Source of the DNA: Oscillospiraceae bacterium
Lineage (GTDB): Bacteria > Bacillota > Clostridia > Oscillospirales > CAG-272
Direction of reading: 5' to 3'
NCBI GenBank assembly: GCA_015064555.1
Contig: SVRZ01000014.1
Coordinates: 1 to 57,977, forward strand
DNA length: 57,977 nt
Of this stretch, positions 41,686 through 52,143 are shown one piece after another; within the stretch, counting starts at the first letter, position 1; each line of letters begins with the position of its first letter. A model generated the notes under the pieces. It was given only the letters and a program-made list of their open reading frames with translations. It was not told where the DNA came from and ran no database searches. The translations under genes and the position numbers were made by a program.

Positions 41686-44600
41686 TCAATTTTCAACTCC
41701 GATTACTGCACGTCTGTAATCGGCTGCACTCTCGCAATATTTTGCGAAGCGCAGAACAAGCTTTACGAGGTTATCGTTATTCTCGGTCTTTGCCCATTCG
41801 TAATAGCACCTGATGTGGCAGGAATCGCTCTCACCGTTTACGGTGTAGTCAACCGTTTCGGCAAGCTCGTATGCATAGAGCTTGACTTCAACGTACTTAC
41901 CATTAGCATCGCTTCCTTCCTCTGCCGCTACCGCTTTGCCGTTTATCGAGAATGCGAAATCGGATGCCTTAAATCCTTCCGCAAGATAGAATCTGAGTCC
42001 GGGCTTTGCGGTGAGGTTATAGGTAACAGCCGTGATGCCGAGAGTGGGCTTTTCTGCGCTGCCGTTCATCACGGGAGCACTGCCTTCATCATAATTCTCA
42101 CCAAGAAGCTCGTCTATCTTAGCAAGCGCCTCGGCATCGGTGGTGCCGAAGTATGCGTATGCAGCCTTAACGTAGGACAGAACGTCCTTTACAAGAGTCT
42201 TTTCAACAGATGTGATCTTCGAATCCGAAAGAAGCTTTTCTGCGTATCTCGGGATAGAGAAGTTGAATCTTCCTCTCAGTGTTTCTCCGTTCACCCTAAG
42301 GGTAGCAACAAGAGAAATATTTCTTGCCGCTTCTCTTGCGCCGAGGGTAACCGTCACAAGATAGTAGCCGTCCTTTTCGGTAAGACTCTTCATATCGACT
42401 GCCGCACCGTCAAGCTCCAGAGCCGTGAGGTTTTCGTGAATAGGAATGTAAATATTGAAGGTCAGCTCGCTTCCGAGAGTTATGCTTGCCTCGGGAACGA
42501 ATTCAAGCTCTGCCGCCGCCTCGGGCATCATTCTGTACACAACACTCTTTCCGTCCTCGGAGATCTTATGGAATACAAGTGCCGTTCCGTTCTCGGTGTA
42601 ATATACGGTTGTGGGCTTTGTATGAGTCTTCGGGAAGACGAAGGTGGTGTAATTTATACCGTCCTCGCGCTCGAAGCAGAATGTTGAGCCGCTTGTGACA
42701 TTCATGCCCTGAATTGCAGGCCTTACCGAGCCGAAAACGACCTTTCCGCCGATGAGCTTGACATTTGCGCCTATGCCCACGTGGCTAGCCCATATTTTCA
42801 TACTCGTGCTCTGACAGCCGGTAACGTCAATGTTGCAGTTTCTTACTATTACGTTATTATTGTGTATCTTTTGGGTATATCCGCTCGATGCCTGAGTATA
42901 AAGCAGTGCATAAGTCGGAAGAAGCGCGGTGTTCTCGGTGAGAACGAAGTCAAGACCGTCAAGGATTATATAGAAGTTATGAAGCTTCGAATAATCGGTG
43001 TTATCAAAGTAGCTGACTGTGCTTCCGTCCTCAAGAGTAACCGTAGGAACTCTGCCGGTTATTGCAGAGAATCTTACTATGGGATCCTTACCCACTATAA
43101 ACTTACCGTTCTTTACGGTTATGTAGCTGTTATATCCGCAAGCATAAGCCTCGGCTCTTATGAAGCCGTCAGCGCTTCCGCCGTTACCCATATTGACGGT
43201 GAAGCCCGCGAGATCTACAGTGAGCGAGCCATTGAGAGTGGATATGCTCTGAGCTCCGCTCGACTGCTTGTTCGTATCCATATCGAAGTCACGACGAAGG
43301 TAGATAACAGCACCGTCACCCGCCGCGCAAGCCTTCTGTGCAACGGTGGTAGTGAACGCAGTTCCTGCATATACGCAAGTGCCGTCCTTATCAAAGACTA
43401 CCCAAGGATACTTGAGCGCTGATACATAGGTTGATGTTATTTCTCCGTAGGGAGTTATCATCGGGAGAAGTCGGTATACCGTATTCGTTCCCTCAACGGC
43501 ATACTCGGAAAGACGGAGGTTGCCGATCTCGGCATCGTCCGCCGCACCGTAGGTAACGGTTGGGATGGCAGAGCCTGTGGGAATTGTAAGCTCTATATAT
43601 TTTCCATCCTTGCCCTTCGCATAGGTGCACACGCTTCCCGTACCCATACTTGTGAGCAGGAGCGTGCCGCCGCCGTCATGGCTCACGGTGCATCCTACTA
43701 CCGTAGCATTTATCGGAACATTATTGACCGATGATACTATATAATGCTTATCGGTCATTCCGCGAATGGTAAGCTCGCAATCCTTTACTATAAGATTGTT
43801 ATTGAAGCCCTGTGCCACGGTTCCGGATGCTCCGCCGTAGGATATCAGTCTGGTTCCGCTCTCGGCTGCATCCCAGCTTATCTCAAGCGAATCAAGAGTA
43901 ACGTAGAACTTGTGAGGATTTGTTGCGCTGGCGGAATCATAGCCCGAGGAGAATCTTGAGCCTATGGATGCATATCTTACGACAGGATCCTTACCGCCTA
44001 TTATTTTACCGTTAATAACGTTTATTATGCTGACATAACCGGCAATATGCGCCTCGCACCTGATAAAGCCGTCTGCAGAGCCGCCGTTGCCCATCGTAAG
44101 TGTATTGCCGCCAAGGTCTACCGTGATGGTGCCGTTGAGCGTAGAGATGCTGTTGGCTCCGCTCGCCTGCTTGTCGGTATCCATATTGAAGTTGCGGCGC
44201 AGATAAATTACAGCTCCGTCGCCCGCCGCACAAGCCTGCTTCGAAACCTCTGTGGTGAATAGAGTACCGCCGTATAGACACCTTCCGCTCTTATCAAATA
44301 CCACCCAGGGATAGTCCTCTATAGAGGCATATTCTTTGGATATATTGCCGTAAGGAGTGGAAAGACTGCTCTTGGTAAGCGTGTAGACGGTATTATCACC
44401 GCTCGTGCCTACCGCCTCAAGCTGCATTATTCCATTCGCCGATTCAAATCCGTTCGCCGGAACGGAATCGCCTGTGGGGAGAGTTATCTTAAGATATTCT
44501 CCATCCTCATTCTTGTTGAAGTATATCGAGCTTCCGGTGTTTTCCTTAAGCTCGTAAACGTTCAGATAAGAGCCGTTATCCGCTATTATCTCACATCCGT

Positions 44601-47600
44601 TCAGGGTGTAATTACCGGTAAGAACCTGACCTCCGTTATAATTACCTACGGTAAACAGAGTCACAGCTGCAGATGCACCGCTGATATCGAACTTACAATC
44701 GGTGAAGGTCATCTCGTTGGTCGCGGGACCTGCGCTGGATGCGCCTCTTTCGTAATTGTAGGTTACAAGCGAGGTTGTCGTTGCTCCGCTTGCAAGCTTG
44801 AATTCAACGTTGGTGAAATCAAAGTTGAATGCCTTGGGCTGAGATATATCATATCCGTCTACCTTCCAGCCGAGTATTCTTATCGCACCGAGCGAGGTGA
44901 CAGCTACATTACCGTTTATAGTATGAACGGTAATGTCACCGTTCGTCTTGGCATCAGCATTGTAAAGCATCGTGCCGTCGCAGGTGACGGTGTGACCGCC
45001 GAGATCATACGTTACGCTTCCCTTACCCTTAGAAAGGTTATCAAATTTTGTGGAGTGAGTGATATCTCTTCTGAGAACTATGAACCACTCGTCCGACTCG
45101 CTCTCCGAATAGGTAGCGAAGTAATTAAGAGGTCCGTGGAAGGTGTTGTATGCCTTGATGAAATTACCTTCGCCATCGAAGATAATTGCGGGATAATCGT
45201 CGACCGAGGCATATTCCTCGGGTATCATTCCGTACTTTGTCGAGAGCTCACCTATATTGAGCTCATATTCAGTGAACTCGGCACCAACCGTTGAAGGTAC
45301 GTAATTTGCAGTACCCATCTCCGTATAATATCCTACCGAAGTGTCTGCCGCGTATGCATTGGGAAGAATGAGTGAGGTAAGCTTGGAATTGGCATCGGGC
45401 AAGAACGTCACAGTCTTGAGATCGTTTATTACCTTAAGCCATCTCTCAGAGGCAAGACGGAGTTCTCCGCCCTTTACGGTATAGGAAAGATCGAGCACAT
45501 CAGACTTACCAAAGAGAGTTGTGGTTATGTAAGGCAGATTTTCCTTCTTTATACCGAAAATACAGTCATCAAAGCTGATGCTTGCTTTGAGTCCATATCC
45601 CTCGGCATCGGTGGAAGCGGCAATATTGGCTGCCATAGTTCTGCCGATAATTCCGAAGTATACGTCGGTGAAGTTCACCTTGAAGGCTCTGCCCTCACCC
45701 AATGCGGTCGTGCCGCCGAAGGTCACAAGAGGCGCATCGATCATATATATCGAGCCGCCGTAAACATTTACGACAGTAGTGATATCAGAGACGGATGCCG
45801 CGCTGAGCCATATAACACCGTTTTCCTCGGTGTCGGCAACAATTCTGTAGCCGTTCAGGTCTATATCAACCCTTGTGAAGGAGGACATAGCCGCCGAATT
45901 ATTCGCATCGGTAATGGTTATATCCGAGAGAAGTCTTACGGTATATCCAATCTTGTAAGCCGCAAGAGCCTCGCCGAGGCTTGCGTGTGCCGAAACGAGC
46001 GTTTCGCCCGAATAAAGTGCCACAGGAGAGGCAGCATTAACAGATGCCTTCAATTCCTTGCCGCCGTCATCGGTAACCGCAACGTGTGCGCTTGATATCT
46101 CTATATCGGTGACGGTTTCCTTGACCGATATATAATCGACGTACATAGGATATTCAACCCTATCACCGTTTTCCATATATCCCTCGGGGCTCGTCTCAAG
46201 CATAAGCCTCTTGGGCTCGTAATCGGATGCAACGCCGAAGTCGGACTCGTATACGGTGTAATCAACGGTGATCTCGATCCACTCGCCCGCTACGGTATTT
46301 ACCCTCTTGATGGGATGGTTATAATCCATCGTGTCGTATGCGTTATCGAGATAATAGCCTGACATTGATTCAAGATAAAGCAGCATATCTCGGCTGGTAG
46401 TATCGTAGATACGCATAGTGATAGTGAATTTTCTGCCGTAATCGTCCTTGGTAAGCTTTTCACCGCCGTTTATCACATTATCGGTGAAGAGTGTCTGGGT
46501 AAGTCTTGCATAGAACTCGTTATCATACTCATATTCGGGATTGTTGGGATATCTCGATCCGTTCATACCGACGATGAACCTGACCGCAGATGCTCCGTCA
46601 AAGTTAACCGCAGAATACTTCTCGCCCGCCGCATAAACCGAATCAGCGCTTCTTACGTAATTTGCAAATCGCGACTTGTTACCATCGGTGTAGCCGGATT
46701 TTGCAAGAGCTGCGAAATCATCGCGGAAGGTTTCGCTGACACCTGCCGACTTCTCTGCCTTAACGAGGAATATTACCTCCTCGCCCACCGTCTTGGTCGA
46801 AAGATAACCGGTGGCATCTATCGAATAAAGGCCCTTGCCCGAAAGATTTACCGAGCCAAGATACGTGCCTGTGGTATCGCCCTTTGCCGCTACCGCGTAA
46901 AGGCTTGCGATGTTTGCTGCATCGTTTGATACGTTGAAGGTAACCGCATATCCGTTACCGCCATTAAGCGCGGGAACGGTGGAGGTTATGTAAAGTCCGT
47001 CCACCTCTGCCGCCTCGGATACTTCACTTTCGGTAGTGAAGCTCATCATGTAATCGGAGGCGAGAGTTGTTTCGTTATCGCCCCTGACCGATGCGGGAAC
47101 TGTTACGGTATAGGTCATACCGCCTCTGAGTGGCTCGGAGGGAGTAAATGTCCACTCGGTGTTGCCGTAGAGGCTGCTCCAGGTACCTACAGCCGCATTC
47201 CCCTGCGAATCAAGAATAGTTACCTTTGCTATCTCGGAGGCATCAATCGAACCTATAAACTTAACAGTAATCGGATCGGTCACCGAAACACCAGCATCCG
47301 AACCCAAGGGCGTGGTGTATACCACCTTGGTATTTTCACCCTTGAGATAATAGCCGAAGAAATCAAAGAATGCATCGTAAGTGTCAACACCGTGTGTGAT
47401 ATCCTTACTGTGAGTAAGCATATGACCTACGGGAGATTCAAATGCAAGTGAGGGAGTGTCAAGCGCTCTTGCCAGGTTGATCCTTATATTCGACGAGCCC
47501 CATGCCGAGGAATAATTATCAAACATATTACTCGTGATGAATATGGGAGCACCTCCGATATCCATATCCTCATATGCCGGACCGCAGCAGGCATAGAGCA

Positions 47601-49092
47601 CGTTTGCGTAAGCGAGTATCTCCTCGCCCGCTCTTTCACCCGACGCATATGTGAGCCATGGCTGAAGCTCGCCGCCGTCAATGAGAATGCCGTCACGCGC
47701 GGTGTCGGATGTCTTGCCGTTCTGATAATAGGTCTCGCCTGCGTGGTGCGGGAATTCGCGCTTGGAGGTATAGGAATTGATCCTCGCATCCATAGCCTCC
47801 GCAAGCTCCATACCCTCGGGAACCGGAGTGTAATCGTGAAGCTCCTCGGAGCCTAAGAAGGTGAACCAGCCGCCCTTCGAGTTTCCGTAAACGCCGAAAG
47901 CGTCCTCGTTGAAGTTGAATTCGGTCTGATTCTCGTTGTTTATATACCTGAGATAACGCATAGCGGCGGTGTAAACGCGCTTGTCGTTATATATCATCAA
48001 GGAATAATTCATCTGGTCGCCGGTGTAGCCGCCGAGCCTCGTCTGACCGTCAAAGTAGTCATATGATGCGGCTCTTGCCATGGGCTGCCAAAGATAATCG
48101 AACACAACGCTTGCATAGCCGTTAAATAAGAATCCGTTTGTATGCGGTCTCTGGTCAGCACTCGTTATTCCGCTTGTCGGGAAGGTGGAGGAGTTTGAGA
48201 GCGATACCACCGGTACGGGGGATGTCGGACTGTCGGGGTATACTATATTGATGTAAAGATTAAGGTCCACAGGTGTACCATCGGGGTTCACGCAATCGTG
48301 AATATCATTCGCCCAGGTGTACTTCACCTTGGTGTACACACCCGTGCCGTCTGTATTTACCGTCTTGCCTGCGGCATCGGAATACCAGATAGGTGCAGTG
48401 TCGTCCTTTATACCGTTTCTGGTGGACTTTCTGTTATTCTCGGAGTCCACCCATTTAACAATCTTCTCGCCGTGATAAGCGCGGAAATCGTTATTCCAGG
48501 TCTCAACTACCTTCTCGAGAGTACCGTCAGCACCGTGCTTGTCAGCCTCCCAGAAAACGTTGCCGAGAGAAACGTTACAGCCCGCGGGAGCAACAAAGGT
48601 CTCGGGATAAGTGCCGGTGGGGATAACTCCGCCATTGAAATACTTACCCTGCGAGGTGTTTTTGCGAAGAAGCTGAACCGACCAGTCTATAGCCGGGCTT
48701 ACCGCCTTTGCGTGATTGAGATAATCGAACACGGTAACTATGTATCCGCGCTCAAGCATAGATCTGATTATATTGACGTCGGTCTCGGTTCCCGTCCTCA
48801 CGGTACGGGTATTCACAACGTAGATTATGACCGGAGTTCCTCCGTTTGCCATATAATCGGTCTTCGCGATATGATTTTCCGCATCGAAATAGGCCGAGAT
48901 CTCCATCGGAATGCCGATATATCCGTCATCCGTAAGCTCTGTTGTCGTGCCTACCTTGAAGTCGGAAAGAGCCGCCTCAATTTCGGTCATGGCGTCTGCG
49001 GGTGAATCCGCCGAGACAATTACCGCCACGAGCGATACCGAGAGCAGGATCAGCATAACGACCAAGGCTAATAGCTTGTGCTGTCTTTTCAT
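41686..49092 (-). CDS. Giant secreted protein: alpha/beta-hydrolase esterase plus beta-helix modules
   Basis: The protein is 2468 aa; AGGAG precedes the start at 49092. A signal peptide covers residues 1-28 (ending VSA). Residues about 60-580 are an alpha/beta-hydrolase domain, with a nucleophile elbow GNSKGG (Ser near 403) and late His residues (GHMLTHS). About 595-690 is a Big_5/SbsA-type Ig domain (WTFTPSEPLRGGMTYTVTVP). About 790-995 looks like a jelly-roll binding domain. Then come a degenerate and three full beta-helix modules of about 295-300 residues, starting near 1020, 1290, 1583 and 1880 (YG-I-..YxSxxxYPWVVF ... LRRDF ... VDLGG). The last 260 residues contain IRCYYEWAKTENNDNLVKL, seen at the end of other clostridial surface proteins. 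No sortase or membrane anchor. Probably an extracellular esterase/carbohydrate-binding protein. Confidence 0.8.
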   Translation of the reverse strand: MKRQHKLLALVVMLILLSVSLVAVIVSADSPADAMTEIEAALSDFKVGTTTELTDDGYIGIPMEISAYFDAENHIAKTDYMANGGTPVIIYVVNTRTVRTGTETDVNIIRSMLERGYIVTVFDYLNHAKAVSPAIDWSVQLLRKNTSQGKYFNGGVIPTGTYPETFVAPAGCNVSLGNVFWEADKHGADGTLEKVVETWNNDFRAYHGEKIVKWVDSENNRKSTRNGIKDDTAPIWYSDAAGKTVNTDGTGVYTKVKYTWANDIHDCVNPDGTPVDLNLYINIVYPDSPTSPVPVVSLSNSSTFPTSGITSADQRPHTNGFLFNGYASVVFDYLWQPMARAASYDYFDGQTRLGGYTGDQMNYSLMIYNDKRVYTAAMRYLRYINNENQTEFNFNEDAFGVYGNSKGGWFTFLGSEELHDYTPVPEGMELAEAMDARINSYTSKREFPHHAGETYYQNGKTSDTARDGILIDGGELQPWLTYASGERAGEEILAYANVLYACCGPAYEDMDIGGAPIFITSNMFDNYSSAWGSSNIRINLARALDTPSLAFESPVGHMLTHSKDITHGVDTYDAFFDFFGYYLKGENTKVVYTTPLGSDAGVSVTDPITVKFIGSIDASEIAKVTILDSQGNAAVGTWSSLYGNTEWTFTPSEPLRGGMTYTVTVPASVRGDNETTLASDYMMSFTTESEVSEAAEVDGLYITSTVPALNGGNGYAVTFNVSNDAANIASLYAVAAKGDTTGTYLGSVNLSGKGLYSIDATGYLSTKTVGEEVIFLVKAEKSAGVSETFRDDFAALAKSGYTDGNKSRFANYVRSADSVYAAGEKYSAVNFDGASAVRFIVGMNGSRYPNNPEYEYDNEFYARLTQTLFTDNVINGGEKLTKDDYGRKFTITMRIYDTTSRDMLLYLESMSGYYLDNAYDTMDYNHPIKRVNTVAGEWIEITVDYTVYESDFGVASDYEPKRLMLETSPEGYMENGDRVEYPMYVDYISVKETVTDIEISSAHVAVTDDGGKELKASVNAASPVALYSGETLVSAHASLGEALAAYKIGYTVRLLSDITITDANNSAAMSSFTRVDIDLNGYRIVADTEENGVIWLSAASVSDITTVVNVYGGSIYMIDAPLVTFGGTTALGEGRAFKVNFTDVYFGIIGRTMAANIAASTDAEGYGLKASISFDDCIFGIKKENLPYITTTLFGKSDVLDLSYTVKGGELRLASERWLKVINDLKTVTFLPDANSKLTSLILPNAYAADTSVGYYTEMGTANYVPSTVGAEFTEYELNIGELSTKYGMIPEEYASVDDYPAIIFDGEGNFIKAYNTFHGPLNYFATYSESESDEWFIVLRRDITHSTKFDNLSKGKGSVTYDLGGHTVTCDGTMLYNADAKTNGDITVHTINGNVAVTSLGAIRILGWKVDGYDISQPKAFNFDFTNVEFKLASGATTTSLVTYNYERGASSAGPATNEMTFTDCKFDISGASAAVTLFTVGNYNGGQVLTGNYTLNGCEIIADNGSYLNVYELKENTGSSIYFNKNEDGEYLKITLPTGDSVPANGFESANGIMQLEAVGTSGDNTVYTLTKSSLSTPYGNISKEYASIEDYPWVVFDKSGRCLYGGTLFTTEVSKQACAAGDGAVIYLRRNFNMDTDKQASGANSISTLNGTITVDLGGNTLTMGNGGSADGFIRCEAHIAGYVSIINVINGKIIGGKDPVVRYASIGSRFSSGYDSASATNPHKFYVTLDSLEISWDAAESGTRLISYGGASGTVAQGFNNNLIVKDCELTIRGMTDKHYIVSSVNNVPINATVVGCTVSHDGGGTLLLTSMGTGSVCTYAKGKDGKYIELTIPTGSAIPTVTYGAADDAEIGNLRLSEYAVEGTNTVYRLLPMITPYGEITSTYVSALKYPWVVFDKDGTCVYAGTAFTTTVAQKACAAGDGAVIYLRRDFDMDTNKQSSGAQSISTLNGSLTVDLAGFTVNMGNGGSADGFIRAEAYACGYNSYITVKNGKFIVGKDPIVRFSAITGRVPTVTLEDGSTVSYFDNTDYSKLHNFYIILDGLDFVLTENTALLPTYALLYTQASSGYTQKIHNNNVIVRNCNIDVTGCQSTSMKIWASHVGIGANVKLIGGKVVFGSVRPAIQGMNVTSGSTFCFEREDGINYTTFVFPKTHTKPTTVYYTENGTALVFHKISEDGKSVVYRMMPEAAAELEFVPEASITLGSELTFNIYIPIHENLTALELDGAAVDMKSLTEKDGYYLVTVTLGAREAARNISLVATLRVNGETLRGRFNFSIPRYAEKLLSDSKITSVEKTLVKDVLSYVKAAYAYFGTTDAEALAKIDELLGENYDEGSAPVMNGSAEKPTLGITAVTYNLTAKPGLRFYLAEGFKASDFAFSINGKAVAAEEGSDANGKYVEVKLYAYELAETVDYTVNGESDSCHIRCYYEWAKTENNDNLVKLVLRFAKYCESAADYRRAVIGVEN

Positions 49093-49161
49093 AGCATTTC
49101 TCCTTTAATAATTGATATATGTATACATTTAAGTATCTATTATCATTTTATCACCATAATC

Positions 49162-49205
49162 TTGACAAAAAGACACTAAGTGTGTTATAATTACTAACAA
49201 AAAGT
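49162..49205 (+). promoter_or_regulatory. Divergent promoter of the AraC and giant esterase genes
   Basis: Plus strand: TTGACA (49162-49167), 18-nt spacer, TATAAT (49186-49191). The spacer contains the palindrome ACACTAAGTGT, and CTAAC/GTTAG (49194-49208) follows. On the minus strand a back-to-back TTGTCA with GATAAT at 18 nt overlaps the same -35 bases. AraC binding here would control both genes. Confidence 0.6.
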
Positions 49206-49227
49206 TAGATTATTAAAGGTCCAATAT

Positions 49228-50043
49228 ATGAAAATTTTTGACAAGGAATTCGGATACGGTGAGATCTGCCGCGCCTCACACAGAAATCAGCGTTACGATA
49301 TAGCGCCGCACATACACCAGTTCTCCGAAATCATCTACGTATTCAATGGCACCATCCATATTAACGTAGACGGCATCGAATACATACTGACCACAGGAGA
49401 TGCTGCGGTCATAACCCCGTTCCGGATACATAGCGTCAATAGTATCGGAGTTGCCGAATTCTGGATATGCGTTTTCTCGGTCAACTGCGTGCCGGATCAC
49501 ATCTCCGAGAGCGATTTCTTCCAAGACAGGACAAGCTCGGTATTCAGACCGAGCGAAGTACTGACGGCGTACATCCGCGATATGCTCGCAAGATATCCGC
49601 ACCCGATATACCTCTCGGATTGCGTTGTGCCAAGGCGGATCAAATCGGTGCTGTATTCGGTATTTTGCGAATATATTGATGCCGTGCCGGAGGTCACAGA
49701 GACAAAGAAGCGCGATGTTCTCTCCTCGGTCATCCTCTACGTGAACGAGCACTACCTTGAGGATATAAATCTTTCCTCGGTGGGAAAGGCACTCGGATAT
49801 AACGTAAAATATCTTTCTCAGGCACTCGGCGCGATACCCGATATGAACTTTCCGACGCTTCTCAATTCACTACGCATCGACCACGCAAAAAGCCTTCTGC
49901 TCAGCTCAGACTTCAAAATAATAGATATAGCATATGAATGCGCCTTTAAAAATGAACAGAGCTTCTACCGCGCATTTAAAAAGATCACGGGTATGACACC
50001 AATCGATTACAAAAGGCGCAACCAAGCAAAGAAAAAAAGATGA
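49228..50043 (+). CDS. AraC-family regulator of the giant esterase gene
   Basis: The protein is 271 aa. The N-terminal cupin is visible (PHIHQFSEIIYVFNGTIHIN, then GDAAVITPFRIHSV), and the C-terminal HTH pair ends with the AraC signature (ECAFKNEQSFYRAFKKITGM TPIDYKRR, split here by the two helices). The RBS AAAGG is 8 nt upstream. It is divergent from the 2468-aa secreted protein gene and shares its control region, so it probably activates it in response to a sugar product. An alpha/beta-hydrolase gene follows after 71 nt. Confidence 0.88.
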   Translation: MKIFDKEFGYGEICRASHRNQRYDIAPHIHQFSEIIYVFNGTIHINVDGIEYILTTGDAAVITPFRIHSVNSIGVAEFWICVFSVNCVPDHISESDFFQDRTSSVFRPSEVLTAYIRDMLARYPHPIYLSDCVVPRRIKSVLYSVFCEYIDAVPEVTETKKRDVLSSVILYVNEHYLEDINLSSVGKALGYNVKYLSQALGAIPDMNFPTLLNSLRIDHAKSLLLSSDFKIIDIAYECAFKNEQSFYRAFKKITGMTPIDYKRRNQAKKKR

Positions 50044-50114
50044 GATACCGCAAAAACGGCTGATTTTGACAACTATTATAGTCATTATCGTGTTTTGTTA
50101 CGAAGGAGGCATAT

Positions 50115-50912
50115 ATGTTTTTCAAATTAAATAACGGCAAGATACCAATAGGTGAAAGCTATATTGATTATGCCGCATTCGGCAAGGGGAGCCGCGCTCT
50201 GGTTATAATTCCCGGATTGTCCCTGCGCGACGTCCGCGGCGCGGGAGCGGCACTTGCTCTTATGTACCGCATATTTGCAAAGGACTTCCGCGTTTACGTA
50301 ATAGATAAAAAGAGGGATATACCCGAGGGATATAGCGTATCGGATATCGCGCGCGACACGAAGGATGCGATGCTTGCGCTCGGAATTGAGCGCGCATCAG
50401 TTCTCGGCGTATCTCTTGGCGGCATGGTGGCATCAGACCTTGCGATAAGCAACCCCGATCTCGTTGAAAGCCTTGTGCTCGGCGTTACAGCCTCGCGCAC
50501 TAATCCCACGATCGAAGCGGTTATCGGAAGATGGGTTGAATTTGCCACGGGTGGCAACTTCGGCGATATTATCTCGGATATGATGAGGCTTATGTATTCG
50601 GAGAGATACGTAAAAAAATACCGTCTTCTCTTCCCCATTCTCGCGAAATTTTATCGCCCGAAGAACCCGGAGCGTTTTATCAGGCTTGCGAAGGCTTGTC
50701 TTACCTGTGACACGTACGGCCGCCTTCACGAAATAAAGTGCAGAGCTCTCGTTCTCGGCGGCGAATGCGATATGATAGTTACCCCCGAAGCCTCGCGCGA
50801 GATCGCAGAAGCGCTCGGCTGCGAGATACATATGTATGCGGACCTCGGCCACTCGGCATATGAGGAGGCTCCCGATTTCAACAAGAGAATATATGATTTT
50901 CTTTCTTTATAA
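50115..50912 (+). CDS. Cytoplasmic alpha/beta hydrolase
   Basis: The protein is 265 aa. The nucleophile elbow GVSLGG (Ser near residue 99), the acid in GGECDMIV and the His in LGHSAYEE complete the triad; the oxyanion-side PGLSLRD replaces the usual HG motif. Many enzymes with this layout are esterases or lactonases. RBS AAGGAGG. No signal peptide. It lies behind the AraC gene and may be cotranscribed, so it could process esters from the glycan taken up. Substrate unknown. Confidence 0.85.
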   Translation: MFFKLNNGKIPIGESYIDYAAFGKGSRALVIIPGLSLRDVRGAGAALALMYRIFAKDFRVYVIDKKRDIPEGYSVSDIARDTKDAMLALGIERASVLGVSLGGMVASDLAISNPDLVESLVLGVTASRTNPTIEAVIGRWVEFATGGNFGDIISDMMRLMYSERYVKKYRLLFPILAKFYRPKNPERFIRLAKACLTCDTYGRLHEIKCRALVLGGECDMIVTPEASREIAEALGCEIHMYADLGHSAYEEAPDFNKRIYDFLSL

Positions 50913-50963
50913 AGACTTCTATTCTACTATTCGGTCGAATACGAAAGCAAAAAACACCATGCA

Positions 50964-51014
50964 AACAAAAAATGGAGAAAACCCAGATCAAACCGTGGTT
51001 TTCTCCATTTTTTA
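50964..51014 (+). terminator. Bidirectional terminator
   Basis: AAAAAATGGAGAAAACC pairs perfectly with GGTTTTCTCCATTTTTT around 13 nt, with A and T runs on the two sides. It ends the hydrolase gene and the minus-strand AraC gene. Confidence 0.85.
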
Positions 51015-51128
51015 TGCGGTATAAGCGCAATTTTTTGTATTCTTGCCGTTTTTCTTTGCGCTTAATACCCAGGGCTGCTTTAATTTTTGACCGATTCTCA
51101 AAGATACATCCTTCAGCCGAAATCCGAT

Positions 51129-52013
51129 CTATTGATCGCTCTTCTCTCTGGATGCCTTTCTGAATTGCAATGGCGACATCCCCGTCTTTTCCTTAAAGCA
51201 ATTTGAAAAATAGTACTGAGATGAAAAGCAAAGGTATTCACCTATCTCCTTCACCGATTTCTGAGTGGTGGAAAGAAGCTTTTTGGCGAGCTCCGTCCTG
51301 AGATCGATGAGATATGCATACGGCGTTATTCCGTATTCCTTTTTAAAGCTGCGTATTATATCGTTCTTGGAGTAGAAGACCTCCTTTTCCAGATCCTCAA
51401 GCGTTATCGGAACGGAAAGCGAATGCTGAAGGATATCCTTTACCCTTGCCGCAAGTCCCCACTTGCCGAGAGCGGCGGTGCTCCTTTTATATTCAAGTAT
51501 ATCAAGCATAATGGAAACAAGTATCCTTGTAGCCGGTATATACAGCTCATCATTTCTTTGCGATATCAATTCCAAAGCAAATATCTCGGCAAACCTCTCG
51601 CTAAGATCTATCCCGCGTATGATTCTGTCATTTATATCATACTGCTCCAAAAATTCAAAGAAATGGTTCGACCGGAAGTTTATCCAATATTTTTCATAGG
51701 GCTCGTCAGCATCTGCCCAATACTCGCAGAAGTCACCGGGATGTATGATATAGGTATCGCCGGAAGATAAATTATACCGCTTACCGTTCAGCTTTATATA
51801 CCCCTTTCCGGAAGCTACATATTCGATTATAAAGCATGGCGATGGGCTTCTTTTTATCTTATAATCCTTATCCGGATGTGTTATTCCGAAGCAGCTTATC
51901 TCCAGCGGAAGCAACCCGACACCCGGCAGAGGTGCAAAAAGCTCCTCCTCGCCAAGACCGCTGTATTCCTCGATGTCAGACTTTCTTATATAGTATTTTT
52001 TGTATTTTTCCAT
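51129..52013 (-). CDS. AraC-family regulator of the LamG/phosphoesterase giant
   Basis: The protein is 294 aa with a cupin N-terminal domain (CFIIEYVASGKGYIKLNG, then SGDTYIIHPGDFCEYW) and a C-terminal HTH pair ending LCFSSQYYFSNCFKEKTGMS. It resembles rhamnose/arabinose-type AraC activators. The start has no good RBS; the leader is about 75 nt from a consensus promoter at 52089-52117. The gene is divergent from the partial giant at 52144 and a 7-7-7 palindrome lies in the shared region, so it probably controls that gene and itself. Confidence 0.88.
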   Translation of the reverse strand: MEKYKKYYIRKSDIEEYSGLGEEELFAPLPGVGLLPLEISCFGITHPDKDYKIKRSPSPCFIIEYVASGKGYIKLNGKRYNLSSGDTYIIHPGDFCEYWADADEPYEKYWINFRSNHFFEFLEQYDINDRIIRGIDLSERFAEIFALELISQRNDELYIPATRILVSIMLDILEYKRSTAALGKWGLAARVKDILQHSLSVPITLEDLEKEVFYSKNDIIRSFKKEYGITPYAYLIDLRTELAKKLLSTTQKSVKEIGEYLCFSSQYYFSNCFKEKTGMSPLQFRKASREKSDQ

Positions 52014-52084
52014 AATGATTATATTCCGTATATTTCACCTTAAAATCTAATATTTATTGCATTTATTTCTTAAATTTCCGATGA

Positions 52085-52119
52085 TATAATTATAACAGAT
52101 ACTTGATGATATGTCAAGT
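52085..52119 (-). promoter_or_regulatory. Divergent promoter with palindromic operator
   Basis: Minus strand: TTGACA (52112-52117), 17-nt spacer, TATAAT (52089-52094). A TATAAT for the plus strand overlaps it (52085-52090), so the two -10 boxes share bases. TACTTGA-N7-TCAAGTA (52100-52120) is a perfect 7-bp inverted repeat over the minus -35, a likely AraC or other regulator site. Confidence 0.7.
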
Positions 52120-52143
52120 AAATACTCACATAAGGAGAAAACT